DNA from: Topomyia yanbarensis
Lineage: Eukaryota; Arthropoda; Insecta; Diptera; Culicidae
Length of the DNA stretch: 64,000 bases
NCBI RefSeq assembly: GCF_030247195.1
Contig: NC_080670.1
Location: 37,663,934 to 37,727,933, forward strand
Direction of reading: 5' to 3'
The notes below the pieces were generated by a model. It did no database searches. It was given only the letters and a program-made list of their open reading frames with translations, and was not told the DNA's origin. The translations under genes were made by a program, and so were the position numbers. The number at the start of each line of letters is the position of its first letter. The first letter of the stretch is position 1. This document shows, piece after piece, positions 1 through 12,300 of the stretch.

Positions 1-412
1 ATAACGACGATTCGAGCTCGTCCGGTACGAGCCTGTTCACCAACTCATGCATAATACTGTCAGAGCAGAGAGTTCCATCTAACGCCTCTTTTCTGCCAGC
101 TCGTGTAAATGTTGGGCGATTTCCTACATTAAGTATGTGCAGATTTGTACTGCTGAAGTATTCCATCAATTCTGTTCCTCTCAAATCGATATTTGACCTG
201 CCCCAAATTATGTGGTGGGCATTTGCATCACTGCCGATTATGAGGGGAAACTCATTTCTGCCACAGTATGATACAACCCTTTTGAAATCATCAGAAGGTG
301 ATGGTTCATTATGCGGCAAATATACCGAGCAATAGACGTATCTCTCGTTTATGTTATCAACAGTCATATTGACTGTGACATCATAATTATTACGAATTGT
401 GAGGTCGGATGC
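1..412 (-). mobile_element. Non-LTR retrotransposon endonuclease fragment (I/Jockey-like)
   Basis: The minus strand is one open frame of about 137 codons running off the window edge. It reads as the C-terminal half of an apurinic-type endonuclease of a non-LTR retrotransposon. Visible hallmarks are VYLPHNEPSP, the catalytic block IGSDANAHHIIWG, the stretch NLHILNVGNRPTFTRAG, and a degraded DGTLCSD where the family usually has LDxTLCSD. The enzyme nicks target DNA to prime reverse transcription. The frame has no stop codons, so it is fairly young or recently broken. The break at about 412 abuts a short GACTT tandem. The remaining element, if any, lies outside the window. Confidence 0.8.
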
Positions 413-417
413 ATCAG

Positions 418-443
418 GACTTGACTTGACTTGACTTGACTTG
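418..443. repeat. Short (GACTT)n tandem repeat
   Basis: About five copies of GACTT sit exactly at the break between the endonuclease fragment on the left and an unrelated GC-richer stretch (444-630) on the right. The stretch to 630 has no convincing reading frame and is probably more transposon DNA. Confidence 0.7.
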
Positions 444-631
444 AGGACTCCTGTTTTAGGTCGCCTCTTACGGCATGGGAGCAGGAACCCAGTGGCTTAA
501 TTCTTGATTGAGAAACTTCAACCCGCCGGCTGCCACACGGCCTCTAGGCTGGTTTTGTCCGAAGAAAAATAATAAACTGTTATCATCCTCCTATACTGGA
601 CCCCAGCCACCAAATTAATTTTTAACAGCCA

Positions 632-1829
632 GTTGGCAAACCTCGTGGAGCAATGGGGAGCTTGGACGATGGCTACATTCGATTATCCCAAAGGTATCAA
701 CGAAGCCTTGGTTCAGGGGGATGGATGTGGGTCGGGATTTTATTCGTGTAATGTCCCGACTTATGTCCAACCACTACACCTTAGATGCGCATTTGCGGCG
801 TATTGGGCTTGCGGAGAGTACTATGTGTGCTTGCGACGAGGGCTATCACGACATCGAGCACGTTGTCTGGGTATGCGCCGGGTATTTGGACGCCAGGTCT
901 CAGTTAAAGGATTCCCTTCGGACCCGAGGTAGACCACCCAATGTTCCAGTCCGAGATATACTGGCAAAACGTGATTTCCCCTCTATGTCCCTTATTTATA
1001 CTTTAATAAAAACGATAAATATCCCAATTTAGCCCCTCTCTTTTTATTTCTCGTTTTTAGAAGTTTTCTCCTGCCTTGTGGAACCAATCAGCTCCAGACT
1101 GCCACTATGTAACCGCCGTCGCCCTTACCACTACGGAAACTGAAGCGAGAGCGACTCGAGGTCCGATGACTTTTGAAGGATTCCCCGCGCCAATCCGACC
1201 TACTAGACTGAGGCGCTAATTTGTTTCGCTGATCTCCCGTTTGCCCGAAAGTTGCAAGTTTTGCTCTTCTCTCCCGGTCACCATCTACGCCTTCTCTCCC
1301 CTGTCCTTGATAAATCTGCTTCTACACCGATTCTGGAAATAAGCCCCCCTCTGAATATCTTGACCAAGCATAAGTCTCCGGTAAATAAGGTTTAAATTTG
1401 TATTCCGTATTCCTAGTTTTAAGATAGTTTTAATTTTACCTCTTTGTTAAAATTATTGTCCCCCATCTTGTAAATAGAATTGTATCCCTAGTTTTAAAAC
1501 ACCTGTGAAATTTTTCATAAATATTTGTTCCCCCTTTTGTGTACCAAACTATATTGTTCGTTTTAAGATAACTGTAAATATTTCCTAAAGAACAATTACT
1601 ATTGAATTCCTTGTTTTAAAATTTTTCATAAAAAAAATTTTTCCCCCTCTCTTGTATATAGAATCATATTTCTAGTCTTAAGATAGCTGTAAAATTTTTC
1701 TCTTTTAAAAAAAATATTTCAACATTGTAACCTCCTAGTTTTAAAATATCCAAAATATAAAAACAAAAGAATTCGGCACCGCCAAGCTAACGCATTTGTG
1801 CCTATCAAATAAACGAAATGAATAAAAAA
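632..1829 (+). mobile_element. I/Loner-type non-LTR retrotransposon, C-terminus plus 3' UTR
   Basis: An open frame to the TAA at 1030-1032 encodes about 130 residues resembling the extreme C-terminus of an RNase H-bearing non-LTR polyprotein. It contains GRWLHSIIPKVSTKPWFRG, then RDFIRVMSRLMSNHYTLDAHL, then a CCHC-like knuckle CACDEGYHDIEHVVWVC. The matching region of a second copy is at 45.98-46.38 kb. The following roughly 800 bp are AT-rich, with several diverged copies of a unit of about 85 bp built on CTAGTTTTAAGATAGCTGTA and CCCCCTCTTGTATATAG. The element seems to end near AATAAACGAAATGAATAAAAAAA, an oligo-A-like 3' tail. This is a 5'-truncated insertion, as is typical for these elements. 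Confidence 0.8.
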
Positions 1830-2772
1830 AATTAATTTTTAACAGTTTGGCGACGGCATTTGACTTAAACCTGACGAGGGATTCTATAAAAGCTAAAGTA
1901 ATGTCCATTTAAAAATGTAATTAGTTTAAGCAACCACCATTGGGGCCAAGGGGTCTGTTGATGACGGTACAACAAATAAACAAACAAATGAAATCTGAAA
2001 ATCACAGAAAAATAATAGTCTCTATCACAGGACACTATACTTACCCGAATGATGGGCAATTGGCGCCGATAAATCATTTAACGAAATGCCAAGTATTTCA
2101 CTCAAATTTAATCGAGTTTGCACTTTTTACAACACACAAGTTCTTCACTTCACTTCACTTTCACATAAGCAGTATCATTAGTGATTTAGATCTGCAAATC
2201 CTACAACAAATTCTGAAATAATTTTAAATAGATCCTAATGTTATGGGGATACAAGTTTCTTATGGAAATATACTTTGTGACCGCACTCTTTGACCCGTAA
2301 CTCGGGAACCGGAACTGCAATCGAAATATCATATCGTTATACCGTTCCTCTGTAACTAAATTCGAATTGACTGCTAAGTCTAGTCTAGCCTACCAGGGCC
2401 GTCGAGAGCCGCGTCGGGCCCCAAGGCTTGTATTACTGTCGGGCCCTTTTAAACCTAAGCCCTCTAGTTTAGTATGAGTTAGTACCTCTTCAACCATGAG
2501 AAACTCGTGAGTCCGTGGTTTCTATTAGTCTCCGGTTGACTCATATTACCACATCCACAGATAGCGTGCCAGACAGGTAAATTTTGACAGCCTCTCATTC
2601 CATGGTATCCCAATCGGGTAAAATTGCCATAGCTACGGGTTTTAGAATTTGCGGGTACTCAGGAATCAGGAATCAGTAGCGTCTAGCCCAAATGATACGA
2701 ATGAATCGTCTTTTCATGATTTTCCTGATGATGGAAGGATTGGGGAAGTGGTAGGGTTAGGGGTAACGAATA

Positions 2773-3602
2773 TACCCAAGAGATCAAGAAGCATTATTTA
2801 ATGGCTTTAGATATGTACTATATGTATTCGCATACAAAACATATTCTTTACGGTTTCATAGTTCTATAGAGATCATTAGAGCACACTTAGTATCGGAAAA
2901 GACGAAAGAATGTGCCAGAGTAGAGCAAGTTCTGAAGCACCTTAATGGCTGTCAGCAATGTTAACACAGAGCTGTTTTTTTTTAAATAACTACTCTTCTT
3001 TATCGACACATCAAAAGAAAAAAAATACCTTTCGATTACGTACTCACCCTTCCTCTCTTCTTTTGTTTGACATGCCGACTGTTTAAGTTGAAGATTTAGT
3101 GCCTATAGAAATGGAATTTGATCCGTAGTCGAAAACCTCGTCTCAATTTGGTATACGCGTTTGATCACCCAAGTAACCATAAGCACTAATTTAAAACTCT
3201 AAATTGACTATAAGTTAGCATTCCTATTGCTAACTAGCCGTATACAAGTATTTTTAATGCTTCAACGCACCTAAAATTTGAAACATGAAATCTAGCAATA
3301 TATCGACATACAGAACATAGACATCGTGATAAAAAGCTTTTGAACATAAATTCTATGAAGTTTTTAAAGAAAACTATAAATATAAATATAGAACCTTATA
3401 GTGCTTTATATTAACATTGCTGACAGCTATTAAGGTGCTACTGAGCTAGCTCTATTCTGGCACACTATTTCGCCTTTTCCGGCACAAAGAGTGCTTTAAT
3501 GATCTCTATAGAACTATGAAGCCATAAAGCAAATGTTTTGTATGCAAATATAGAACATATCTAAAGCCATTAAATAATGCTTCGTGGTTACTTGGGTGAG
3601 GC
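2773..3602. repeat. Inverted-repeat pair / palindromic MITE family
   Basis: About 190 bp at 2785-2970 reappears inverted at 3408-3590, with roughly 80-85% identity by eye. Both arms carry GAAGCATTATTTAATGGCTTTAG, CATAGTTCTATAGAGATCATTA and CCTTAATGGCTGTCAGCAATGTTAA. The right arm also has its own terminal repeats, TCACCCAAGTAACCA at 3166-3180 and its inverse at 3588-3602, so 3166-3602 looks like one 437-bp MITE. The left arm would be a second, inverted and truncated relative. There is no coding capacity. Confidence 0.7.
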
Positions 3603-3876
3603 CCAAAATAACCATTCTATCTCAACACAAAGCACTTTTAGAAGAAAAATTCCTTGAACGTGCTATAAAAATATAAAAATTATCCATTTTAATCACCAGT
3701 TAATTAAGATCAGTCTACCTTCTCATCTCGCCAAGAGTAGAAACTAATAATAGTTCTGCTATAGATACACGAATTGTGTTGCAATTGATTTTTGCAAATG
3801 TCCTATAAAACCAGCTACTCGTAAAGTGACTAAATAATTACTAAATGAGCTGATTGTACTCAGTTCGGGAGAAGTT

Positions 3877-4484
3877 AACGACCCGCAAATGCACCATATC
3901 AAACATTAAGAAGCACAGTCGTGGAGCACACCAACGAAAGCTTACACGTTAACAACATCATACCCGTATATATAGGCAAGGGCTCTAGAGAGCCGTGCTT
4001 ACACGAATTATCTCCACACGCTCCTGACATCGTGATTAACAAATTTATGTCATGATACGGAGAAATGGCTTCCACAAGAGCTGTAACTTCGCATTTTTCC
4101 GGGTTTTGTGATGATAATGCTCCCGTAAAACCAACTTTTTCATATGTAACCATTTTATGCGGATCAACCGAAAATGGACCGTTTTATCAGACAACACTGG
4201 CTATGCCACCATGGTAGATTCCTATGCGCGATTTCTACAAAAAGACACTGCACCCCGGAAAATTTACAGTAAACAGTACACCGTTATCTTTTGCCAAGCC
4301 AAAAACGGCTACAAAACGAATATCTACGGATCTGACAGGAACAAATATTCACTCAACAACAATCACGCCCAGTGTCTCCAAGCCAACAACCAGTACCACC
4401 AGCAAAGAAGCGAACGTAGAAGAGGACGGATGCGTTTGTCCGTGCGCTCTATTGCTTTCTTCGAAAATATTTTGGCTCAAGTAA
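3877..4484 (+). pseudogene. Decayed reading frame of unknown origin, two in-frame stops
   Basis: One frame stays readable from 3877 to the TAA at 4482-4484, broken only by a TGA near 4056 and a TAG at 4215. The last segment (from ATG 4224) is Ser/Thr/Lys-rich (VNSTPLSFAKPKTATKR, PSVSKPTTSTTSKEAN) and ends with the Cys-bearing hydrophobic tail CVCPCALLLSSKIFWLK. The TAA overlaps an AATAAA (4482-4487), as in a compact transposon or gene 3' end. No family is recognised. It could be a decayed transposon protein, a processed pseudogene, or chance. Confidence 0.25.
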
Positions 4485-4682
4485 TAAAACTCGTTTTTTA
4501 AACTTGTACACAAAGCAGACAACTGCCTTCAGAACGTTTGTTTTAACAAATGTCAACTATCAAATAAAGTTTTCATTTTTCTATGCTTTCCTCATATAAC
4601 AATTTAATAAGGCGAATGACTGCAAAGAAATTACTATTGCTATTTTTATTGCATTTCTCATGGTGTCTTTTTTCAACAACTT

Positions 4683-4880
4683 TATGCAAAACAAATCAGC
4701 ATCTCCGAAACTTCAGGATATAAACGAATGGATTATCCCCTTTCATTTGCAACTAATTTCAAAATAATCCATCGAGGGGTCAAGAGCTACTTTTTTTTGA
4801 AGATTTTTTCGTGAAACCCTAGGTTTTAAGTTGGAACTAGTTCTCATTTCTGCTTCTAGATGATGCTTTAGACATTCCAA
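4683..4880 (+). repeat. Dispersed repeat, copy 1 (inverted relative at 6340-6538)
   Basis: This 198-bp stretch (CAAATCAGCATCTCCGAAAC, TTTCATTTGCAACTAATTTC, AGATGATGCTTTAGACATTC) occurs again in reverse complement at 6340-6538. The two copies lie about 1.5 kb apart in opposite orientation. No open frame or terminal repeat identifies the family. From 4880 to 6070 nothing else convincing was seen; the short ORFs there look like chance. Confidence 0.65.
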
Positions 4881-6074
4881 CAACATTAAAAGTGAGAATC
4901 CGACAGATAATTTAAATGTCTACAACTTTATTAACAACTGAAAATCGATCTGGAATCATCCTGAAAAAGTGTTAAGATTTTGACGAAGTTATGTCCAGAG
5001 TTAAAAATAATCGAAGCTCTTATTTGACGGCTGAAAATGAACCTGTTGCGACTCGCGGTGAATAGAAAAAATATTCATTCAACTATCCATCTTATTCATA
5101 CAGCTGAATATCGTACAGTATATTCATTACACTAATTATCTAGGAAAATGTTTTCAAATGCCGATAAAGCATATGAAACAACAATCATCATCGCTTACAT
5201 TGTGCCAGGGCCTACTTTGATGCGTTTGATTCGTTGCTGCACGGTCGCTTCATGTAATAATCGGAGCCGAATGAAAATCTGCATGGATGAATGGGCGGTT
5301 TGTTCGTTTAACGTTTTCAGCTGCATTACTGTATATTGAAAATGAATGCGGCTGAATATGATCAATTTATTAGGAAAAGTCATTAGGGAAAGTCAATTTA
5401 GTGACGACTTCTCGCATAATCTATAGGTTGTTGTTTGCGTTCGTCTAGAAACGGTTGGTCTTAACATTTCTTCTTGAAGGATCTTATAATAGTTGGCTTA
5501 AACGACCATAACCTAAAATATGCGCCATGTGTTCGTTTCAAGAACTAAATCTTACATGAATGTAAGTAAAGCTTAGCTTTACAGCTAAGCAGTACTCTCT
5601 GATGAATGGATGTTCCCCCGAATTTATCGGGAAAGTTTGCATACTTTAACTAAAAGCAGAAATAGTTTACAATTCCACGTAATGTCTGATGGAGTTAATT
5701 GAATTCGAAAGATTAGAATTTAAGTCAAGTTTGATTTATAAGAGAAGGGGAACATTGAGGAGCAGATTCATTCAAGAATACATTAGTTATCCCCGATATC
5801 AAGCGAAGAAACGAAAAAGGAATCAAAGGTATGTCGAAAAGTTATTTCTGCATGCAAAATCACCCAACATCTTGGAAAAGAGCATTAATATCGTACAAGT
5901 TTGGTTCACACTTACCTATCTCCTTATTTCAAAGACATCAACGGTGCCCTATATAAGGTGGAGTTTGGAATTATGGTTTCCAGCTAAAAGTCGAGATTTT
6001 TGAAGCACTCAAATTCCTCTGAATGCACTGTTCATCTAAACCAACTTGTAGAAAATTAAATTATCTATCATACT

Positions 6075-6327
6075 CCCGAGCAAACGGAAAACCCATAATA
6101 CCCCCATGCTCATGGGGTTTGACATGGGTGTTTGAAATGGGTTCAACCTATGAAAACACCATCACCATGATCCGGAAGATCCCATATAAAGTACCATATG
6201 TTGGTGTATTTATGGATTATTGAAACCATTTTATGGTGTCTTGATGGTTGTGTATTTTGGCACGGACCATGTTTAAGATCTTTTCAAGGGGCTATGTTGT
6301 GTTTGAACCCATGAGTATTTGCTCGGG
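6075..6327. mobile_element. Short MITE with CCCGAGCAAA terminal inverted repeats
   Basis: CCCGAGCAAA at 6075-6084 is matched by its inverse, TTTGCTCGGG, at 6318-6327. The 253 bp between has no coding capacity. Flanking bases show no clear target-site duplication, so the superfamily cannot be named. Confidence 0.5.
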
Positions 6328-6339
6328 CTTTTAGAGGTA

Positions 6340-6538
6340 TTCGAATGTCTAAAGCACCATCTAGGGGTAGATATGTGAACTAGTTCTAATATAAAACCTA
6401 TGTTTTCACAAAAAAAACTTCAAAAAAAGTTGCTCTAGAGCCCCGACGGATTATTTTGAAATTGGTTGCAAATGAAAGGGGATAGTCCATTCTTCTATAT
6501 CCTGAAGTTTTAGAGATGCTGAATTTGTTTGCATAAAT
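6340..6538 (-). repeat. Dispersed repeat, copy 2 (inverse of 4683-4880)
   Basis: Reverse complement of the repeat at 4683-4880. Shared landmarks read here as GAATGTCTAAAGCACCATCTA, GAAATTGGTTGCAAATGAAA and GTTTTAGAGATGCTGAATTTG. This copy begins immediately after the MITE ending at 6327. Confidence 0.65.
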
Positions 6539-7022
6539 TTGTTCTACCAAACACACCGTGTTCTATGAATACCGGACGTGTTCAACCATCTTCCGCGTAA
6601 AAACGCGGGCCCCCAAATGCGACCCGGGCCCCAAGGCAATTGCCCTGGCTGCCTCCCCCTCTAATCGGGCTTGTAGTCTACACATACACAACCAATACAT
6701 GTAGGAATCCTGGAAAATTGCAGACGTTCGCCTACAATTTTTCTTGTCAATATTAATGTTTGTGATACATATGATATGTGACACAATCATTAAAGCGGCC
6801 AGGCCAACTGTGCAGCGTACAAAGTGAAGATAATTCAAAATTATACGACAATTACATTATTCATTTAATGAAGAATTTAATTAACGAAATATTTCAAACC
6901 TTTAATAAGGAAGAAACGTGGACAACCGTACCGACCGTTTCAATTTGATGGGTATTTGATAAATCGTTGGGAGTGACTTGGCTAAGAGAATTACTGTCAC
7001 TTCTTTGGTCCTAGGTTCCTGT

Positions 7023-7045
7023 GATGGGATGGGATGGGATGGGAC
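7023..7045. repeat. (TGGGA)n microsatellite
   Basis: Four to five perfect copies of TGGGA. The surrounding 6540-7360 shows no gene; 6590-6660 is a G/C-rich patch of GGGCCC-type words also seen at 2395-2450. Confidence 0.8.
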
Positions 7046-7363
7046 AGAAGTATTTAGCCCTGTACTGGCTAATTAGCCTAGGTTATAGCGCCTTTACTCG
7101 CTCTCTGTAACTAAATTCGAATTGACTGTTAATGTCATAAACAAATAATACGTCTATTTTTAGACATATTTGACTCATAAAAACCATTCATAAACTACGT
7201 AACGCAAAGATTACCCGCAATTGACACCCCCTTCCCACCATGTCGAAAATTGCCACAAAATTCTTTATTCCTCCCTGTTCTAGTAGGTAACGATTTTTAT
7301 TCACGAAAAAAAGATACGTCATGTTCTAGCTTACTTCCCCACTCTCATACCTATGTCATAAAT

Positions 7364-7599
7364 CAGTGATTCTCAAACTAGGGGTCCGCTGACCCCTAGG
7401 GGGCCGTGAAGTTGTTGCTGGCGGTCCGCGAATAAAAATATAATTTCCGAGAGCATATTGAAATTTCAAGTCTTGTTTCCAAACAAACTGAAAATAACAT
7501 ATTGATAGCATACAAAATCGATGTTTATCCATGCGGGTCCGCAGCAACCCAGGGTTATTTCTAAGGGGTCCGTGGTACGAAAAAGGTTGAGAACCGCTG
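7364..7599. mobile_element. hAT-type MITE
   Basis: This 236-bp element starts CAGTGATTCTCAAACTAGG and ends GGTTGAGAACCGCTG, a terminal inverted repeat of the hAT type. Eight bases on each side (TCATAAAT and CCATACAT) match at six positions, consistent with an aged 8-bp target-site duplication. Internally it carries GGGGTCCGC/GCGGTCC words near both ends. It encodes no transposase. Confidence 0.75.
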
Positions 7600-10020
7600 C
7601 CATACATTGTCATATTTGATCATAACTTCTTTCCGCTAAAAGTGTTTCATAATTTATGAACGGTCCCTTTTCCTTTTTACTCAACATAACATATGGTTGG
7701 TGTTAAGTCTGACCGAACTAAGTCGCAAAATTTCAAAAATGAGGTAATGATAGCACTGGATAAAGCATTTCTTCAGCTACATCCGACAATTGCCAGATTC
7801 GAAATATGTTATAATAAGCAAAAATTATGGCAAAAATTCTTTTAGAATAATAACGTAAAGGATGCTGCGATTCAAACTTTATACTCGTTTTTCTCGAAAT
7901 CCATACAGTGCCTCTTAGTCCAGTCTGACTGAACACCGACCATATAAAATCGTCCAGCCACAAAGACTCCATTCATGCAGTCTTCTACGATTTATGGCTT
8001 TTTCTGCCTTTGTCCTAGCTCACGTCCACCCGATAAAACTAGAATCGTTAAGTCTCACTTTCACTTATAGTTAAGGAGTGTCAATGGCATTTTGATGCTG
8101 CTCTTACCAAAGGTTACAAACCGACCATCGTAAACCGCTGCTTTCTATCGCTGGTCAGTAGCAGGAAAAAAAAATCCCAAATATAAATTCCCAATTTAAT
8201 CAAAAATCTCCATCCAGCATACGCCCGCACGTTGATTCCAACTACCGAGCCTCGGAAACCGGCCGATCCCCTTCCGTGCATAAACGAAATTCCACGCGAT
8301 ATGCGACATCGATTAGTGCTAGATTTTCTCTACCCCAGCCGAAGACACAGGGGCCCATTATCATCTGTTTGATCTCAATCGCGTTTTTCGAAAGTCTCAT
8401 CTGCTTTCCTACATTTAAATATTGAAAATCGAGCGCGGCACTTTCGGCGACGGCAGTCGCCCTAACCGTTCGAATATTCGTTTAGGAGTCCCACGTTCGC
8501 AACACGCCGCCGACCACCGTAAGGGTCATTGACTCATTCCGGTTAGCTCCAGAATGCTTTCCAAAACGATTGCATCGCCGCCGCCGCCGCCGCCGCCGCC
8601 GCCATCCGCCTGTGCATAGACTAGAATGTTCCTCCCCATTCTGGTCTAAGTGAACGGACTAGAACATGCAATTAAGATTCTTTTCCTGATTTCTCTTTTG
8701 GTTCAGCCAGCGCGGCTGTTCTGTTTTGTTTGCTTTCGATTTCATTTCGGGGCTTGGAGGAATCAGACGCAAAACGGGTTCAAGTTCGTTGAAGAAAGCT
8801 AGCAGAATGAATGGTGTGATTTGGAGAAGTAAACTGGCTACCGACCAGATGTGGATTTTACCGCCATGCGAGCAAATCGACCCGAACCGTTGGTAATTCT
8901 TTTTTGATTTTTTTTTACCTCCTGTTTAGACTCGTAAATTCTGATTTGTGTCTGATGTTTTGCTTAGTGGACTCTTCAAGGTGGTCACTCGTACCTTTTC
9001 AAAGTACGCCATGGCTTTTAATAGTTAACACCTTTGAGAAGTGTATCTGACGTTTCGTATAGATACAGCTTTGCCAAAATATGTTATCAAATTTAACACT
9101 AACGTGACTGGAACCGTCAGTTTGAAACAAACTCAAATGATGAAGACGTTCATAAATTAACTCGGCTAGATTAAGCGATGGGATTTAATAGCAACAGCTT
9201 ACCACGCTTAGTTTCGCGCTCATCTCATCATCCGCTACGGTCGTTAGCCGGTGAAGGTTGAGGTGCTTGGCTGCAAATCGCGGCTCCATCGGAGTGAAGA
9301 AGCGAACGAACCCAAAGCGGATCAGCTGAAAAGTGTAATAATAAAACAAATAAGCCTATTTGCACCGGGTAATGAAAATCTTCCGAACCGGTGACTTCTC
9401 CACCGACAAAAAAGCACCGCACAGGTAGTGTTTGAGATTTTATTATAAAACTTTTATCGATGTTTGAGGTGCCCAGGCAGGGCGGCAGCAACCTTCGTTT
9501 CGTGCCCAAGGCCGGTAGCAGACCGTTCGTTGTGTTCAGGCCCATAAGGCTCGCCGCCGGGAAAGTGAAATGATTCCAACCAACGAGCGATAATTGCTCG
9601 CTCCGCCCAGGTGATGAAAAACTGTTTGCACTTGAGGTGACGACTGTCAATAGAAAATATGTTTGGATTTGTTATTTCATCCTCGCAAAGTAAACACAAT
9701 CACTGCTAGCTTGGGCCATAAGAGGATGCATTGATTTCTTCAGGACAGTCAACTCTTTTACGGTATGGATATTGATGATACTTTCTAGGAACATTGCGGC
9801 TCAATTGATCTGCTAATGTTTGATGTGGTTACGTCAAATATATCAATGTCAGGGAAAGTTTCAAAATTTCACCTGCAAGATAGCGTGAGAAGTTTAACGT
9901 TAACAAACCCCGTAGTTCTGAGCGAAAATATTTATTTTTTACATCATTTGGTCGAAAACAATCACAACAATCTAGTATCTAGGACAAGCATAAATAACCG
10001 AAAGCGTATTTTCCTAGACA
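7600..10020. other. Non-coding stretch, no supported gene
   Basis: No open frame here has a recognisable domain. A minus-strand frame of 140 codons (9228-9650) overlaps other frames and has no family signature, so it is treated as chance. A perfect (GCC)9 run lies at about 8576-8602. The section 8200-8900 is less AT-rich and apparently not repetitive, so it could hold regulatory DNA, but nothing in the sequence proves that. Confidence 0.4.
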
Positions 10021-10025
10021 CATTC

Positions 10026-10110
10026 CTAAGTGATCCTCTAGTCGTTGGCGTAATCGCCTCTCATCCCAGTGGGTCTGGGTTAAATTCCAACCGAGGTTGT
10101 TCAGCTTTTC
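10026..10110 (+). repeat. tRNA-like SINE fragment
   Basis: The text GTCGTTGGCGTAATCGCCTC followed by CCCAGTGGGTCTGGGTTAAATTCC resembles a tRNA-derived promoter; GGTTAAATTCC is a fair B-box match. A related stretch with GCCTCTCTCCCCAGTGG occurs at 12304-12375 but with a weaker B-box. These suggest a short tRNA-derived SINE family. The fold was not checked, so this is tentative. Confidence 0.35.
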
Positions 10111-10198
10111 TGAAGTAAAAAAATAGTAATCAAGTCTTTCTTCGGAAGGGTATTAAAGCCCATTTGTCCCGGTTCATATGTTTATGGGTAGATATCTA

Positions 10199-10280
10199 GG
10201 GTCCAGGTGGTAGAGTCACCTCTCTGGCGTCGCTGATAGGTAATCAGTGCGAACAGGACAGAGACCGACGGAAAATACGC
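10199..10280 (+). repeat. Dispersed repeat shared with 18325-18400
   Basis: The stretch GTGGTAGAGTCACCTCTCTGGC, then CAGTGCGAACAG and GAGACCGACGGAAAA, is repeated with modest divergence at 18325-18400 in the same orientation. The family is unknown and there is no coding capacity. Confidence 0.6.
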
Positions 10281-10419
10281 ATCGATAAAATAAAATTCCT
10301 CTAAAAATTGTCGTGGATGCAGGATAAATTGTCCACTACTCAAAATCATCACTATCCTCGCCCAAAGAAAGAATGCCATACGCAACCTGCTCAAATCTCG
10401 CAATCTCAACCGCATCCAG

Positions 10420-12300
10420 TAGGCTCTCTCTTTCTCTTTCTCTTCGTCTCACCCCGTTAGAGCTGGACTTTTTTTTCTCCCGCACGCAAACACCCGGCCA
10501 AAGCATTTGCTTCTCTCGGCACAGTCAATCACGTGGTCGTATGGTGTTAAGTGAACAGCCATTCTTCGAATAGGCGAAACCGCGCAATGCTTTCCTCCGT
10601 TCTTCCTAGCAACGCGGAACTTTCATCGCAGCCGTAGCCGGAGAAGTGTTAGCCAAATGACGCAATCTATTGTAACTTGGCATCACCAACCAACAACAAA
10701 TGACGTGTTCAAAGCCGACCTATTGTTCCATGCATTCTGCACACACACAGGAAATCCATGTCCTCCCCCAAACGTTAGAAGAACGGTTCAGGGTAACACC
10801 CACGAATGGAATCTATCCCACGCCCGCCAACGCACCTCGAAAGATGCGCCATTAGGAGAAGAAGAAGATGGGCAGCGTTTTCACTTTTCTCCTCTCGTTA
10901 CCGGGATGTTATTTTATCACTTTTAAACCTACCCACCTATATATTTCGGAATTTCTATGCGACACAGACACGACGCGAAATATGTTTATTTATTCAAAAT
11001 CCGTGATGTGTCCCACATTGCTGCGGATGTGAACTGACAAACGGGGAGGATACACTCCGCGGTTGTCGGTGTCGCAATTTTTCGTGAGACAACAATGAAC
11101 GCAGGTTTCACCTCACCGTCATCATTGCCGGGCGAGGCCGATCATTAGCCTGTGGCTGTGAATTGAGATGTGATTAAATGTTATTGTGTAAAAGTTTGCT
11201 TACGTCGACCATACCCGGTTGCTGGTGCTGCTGCTGCTGCTGCTAGGGAGAAGACGGAAGCGAACCCGCCGCTAATCGGGTTCGTCGCTTGACGAACGAC
11301 CATTCCGTCCTGTCTCCGAGGCATAGACTCGCCAGCCATGCAATTTGAAGTGGTTTGAAGCTGCTTGCGGCAATGTCTTACTTAATTGGAAGGTTTTTTT
11401 TCGGGTACATAACTGGGTTATTTGTTTACTGACCTAGTCAAGCCCGTTTGCAACTTGTACCGTGCCCGAAATGACGGGTTTCGTGGGAGAGATAATTGTT
11501 TCGTAATTGGTACGGTTCCGGAGGTAAAAATTAGCAATTTTTATCAAAAGGCGTTTGAGAGCTGTTCGGTGTGCATTTCTGGACAATTATCTTCTGAAAC
11601 TAGGACAGCAACCACTGCTGTAAAAAGCGCTGAGATTTACGAATTAATAGTCGTTTATGTCTGACTGCTCTTTCGGTAAAATTCTAATTAACGCATTTTC
11701 CAAGTTTTGTAAAGAGATGGTGCTTTGCTTGCGGAGCTTAGATAATGATGGATAAATGAATATGAAAGCATAAAATTTTGATAATACTATGCTAGTTTAC
11801 TCCAGAGGGTGAAAATTGGGTGATAACTATTTTTGTGTGGGGTGGTCAACTAACAATAACTAGACTAGTCAAGGATTGCGCTTCGACTTCGTCTCATAAA
11901 TATCTGGCACCGATTTGGCACTATATAAACGCAAAACCTTAAGCTTAACACTATCTGTGCATGTGAAACGACAATAAAACTGATAGCTTCTCATGGTTGT
12001 AGTCGCATACTGATAGGGAAGGAGAATATCTGTTTTTCATTAAATGAGCTGCTCGAAATAGTGTCTGTTCCGGAGTGGGTTGCCGCAAGACAAATGAGGG
12101 CCTCTTCAACTATATCCGGACCTTGTGAGCTAGATCTAAAACGGCGACCCGATCAGAATCGTAACCCTGGTAGTGCGGGAAGCCGGAACTTCCAACAACA
12201 TTCCCGAAGGTCAATATAAAACAATGGATAAAAAATACGTCGATAAATTGTGGAATAGAACTTAATTCGTTCTAATTTTGTCTTTAAGTTGTCCTAAATT
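10420..12300. other. Non-coding stretch with short simple repeats
   Basis: No gene is supported. A CTCTTTCTCTTTCTCT tract lies near 10424-10445 and a (CTG)5 run at 11224-11244. Frames of 66-100 codons here overlap each other in different phases and show no domain. Confidence 0.4.

Noticed and set aside
9228..9699. Minus-strand 140-codon frame
   Set aside because: No domain, an overlapping 81-codon frame, and composition like the surrounding DNA; treated as chance.
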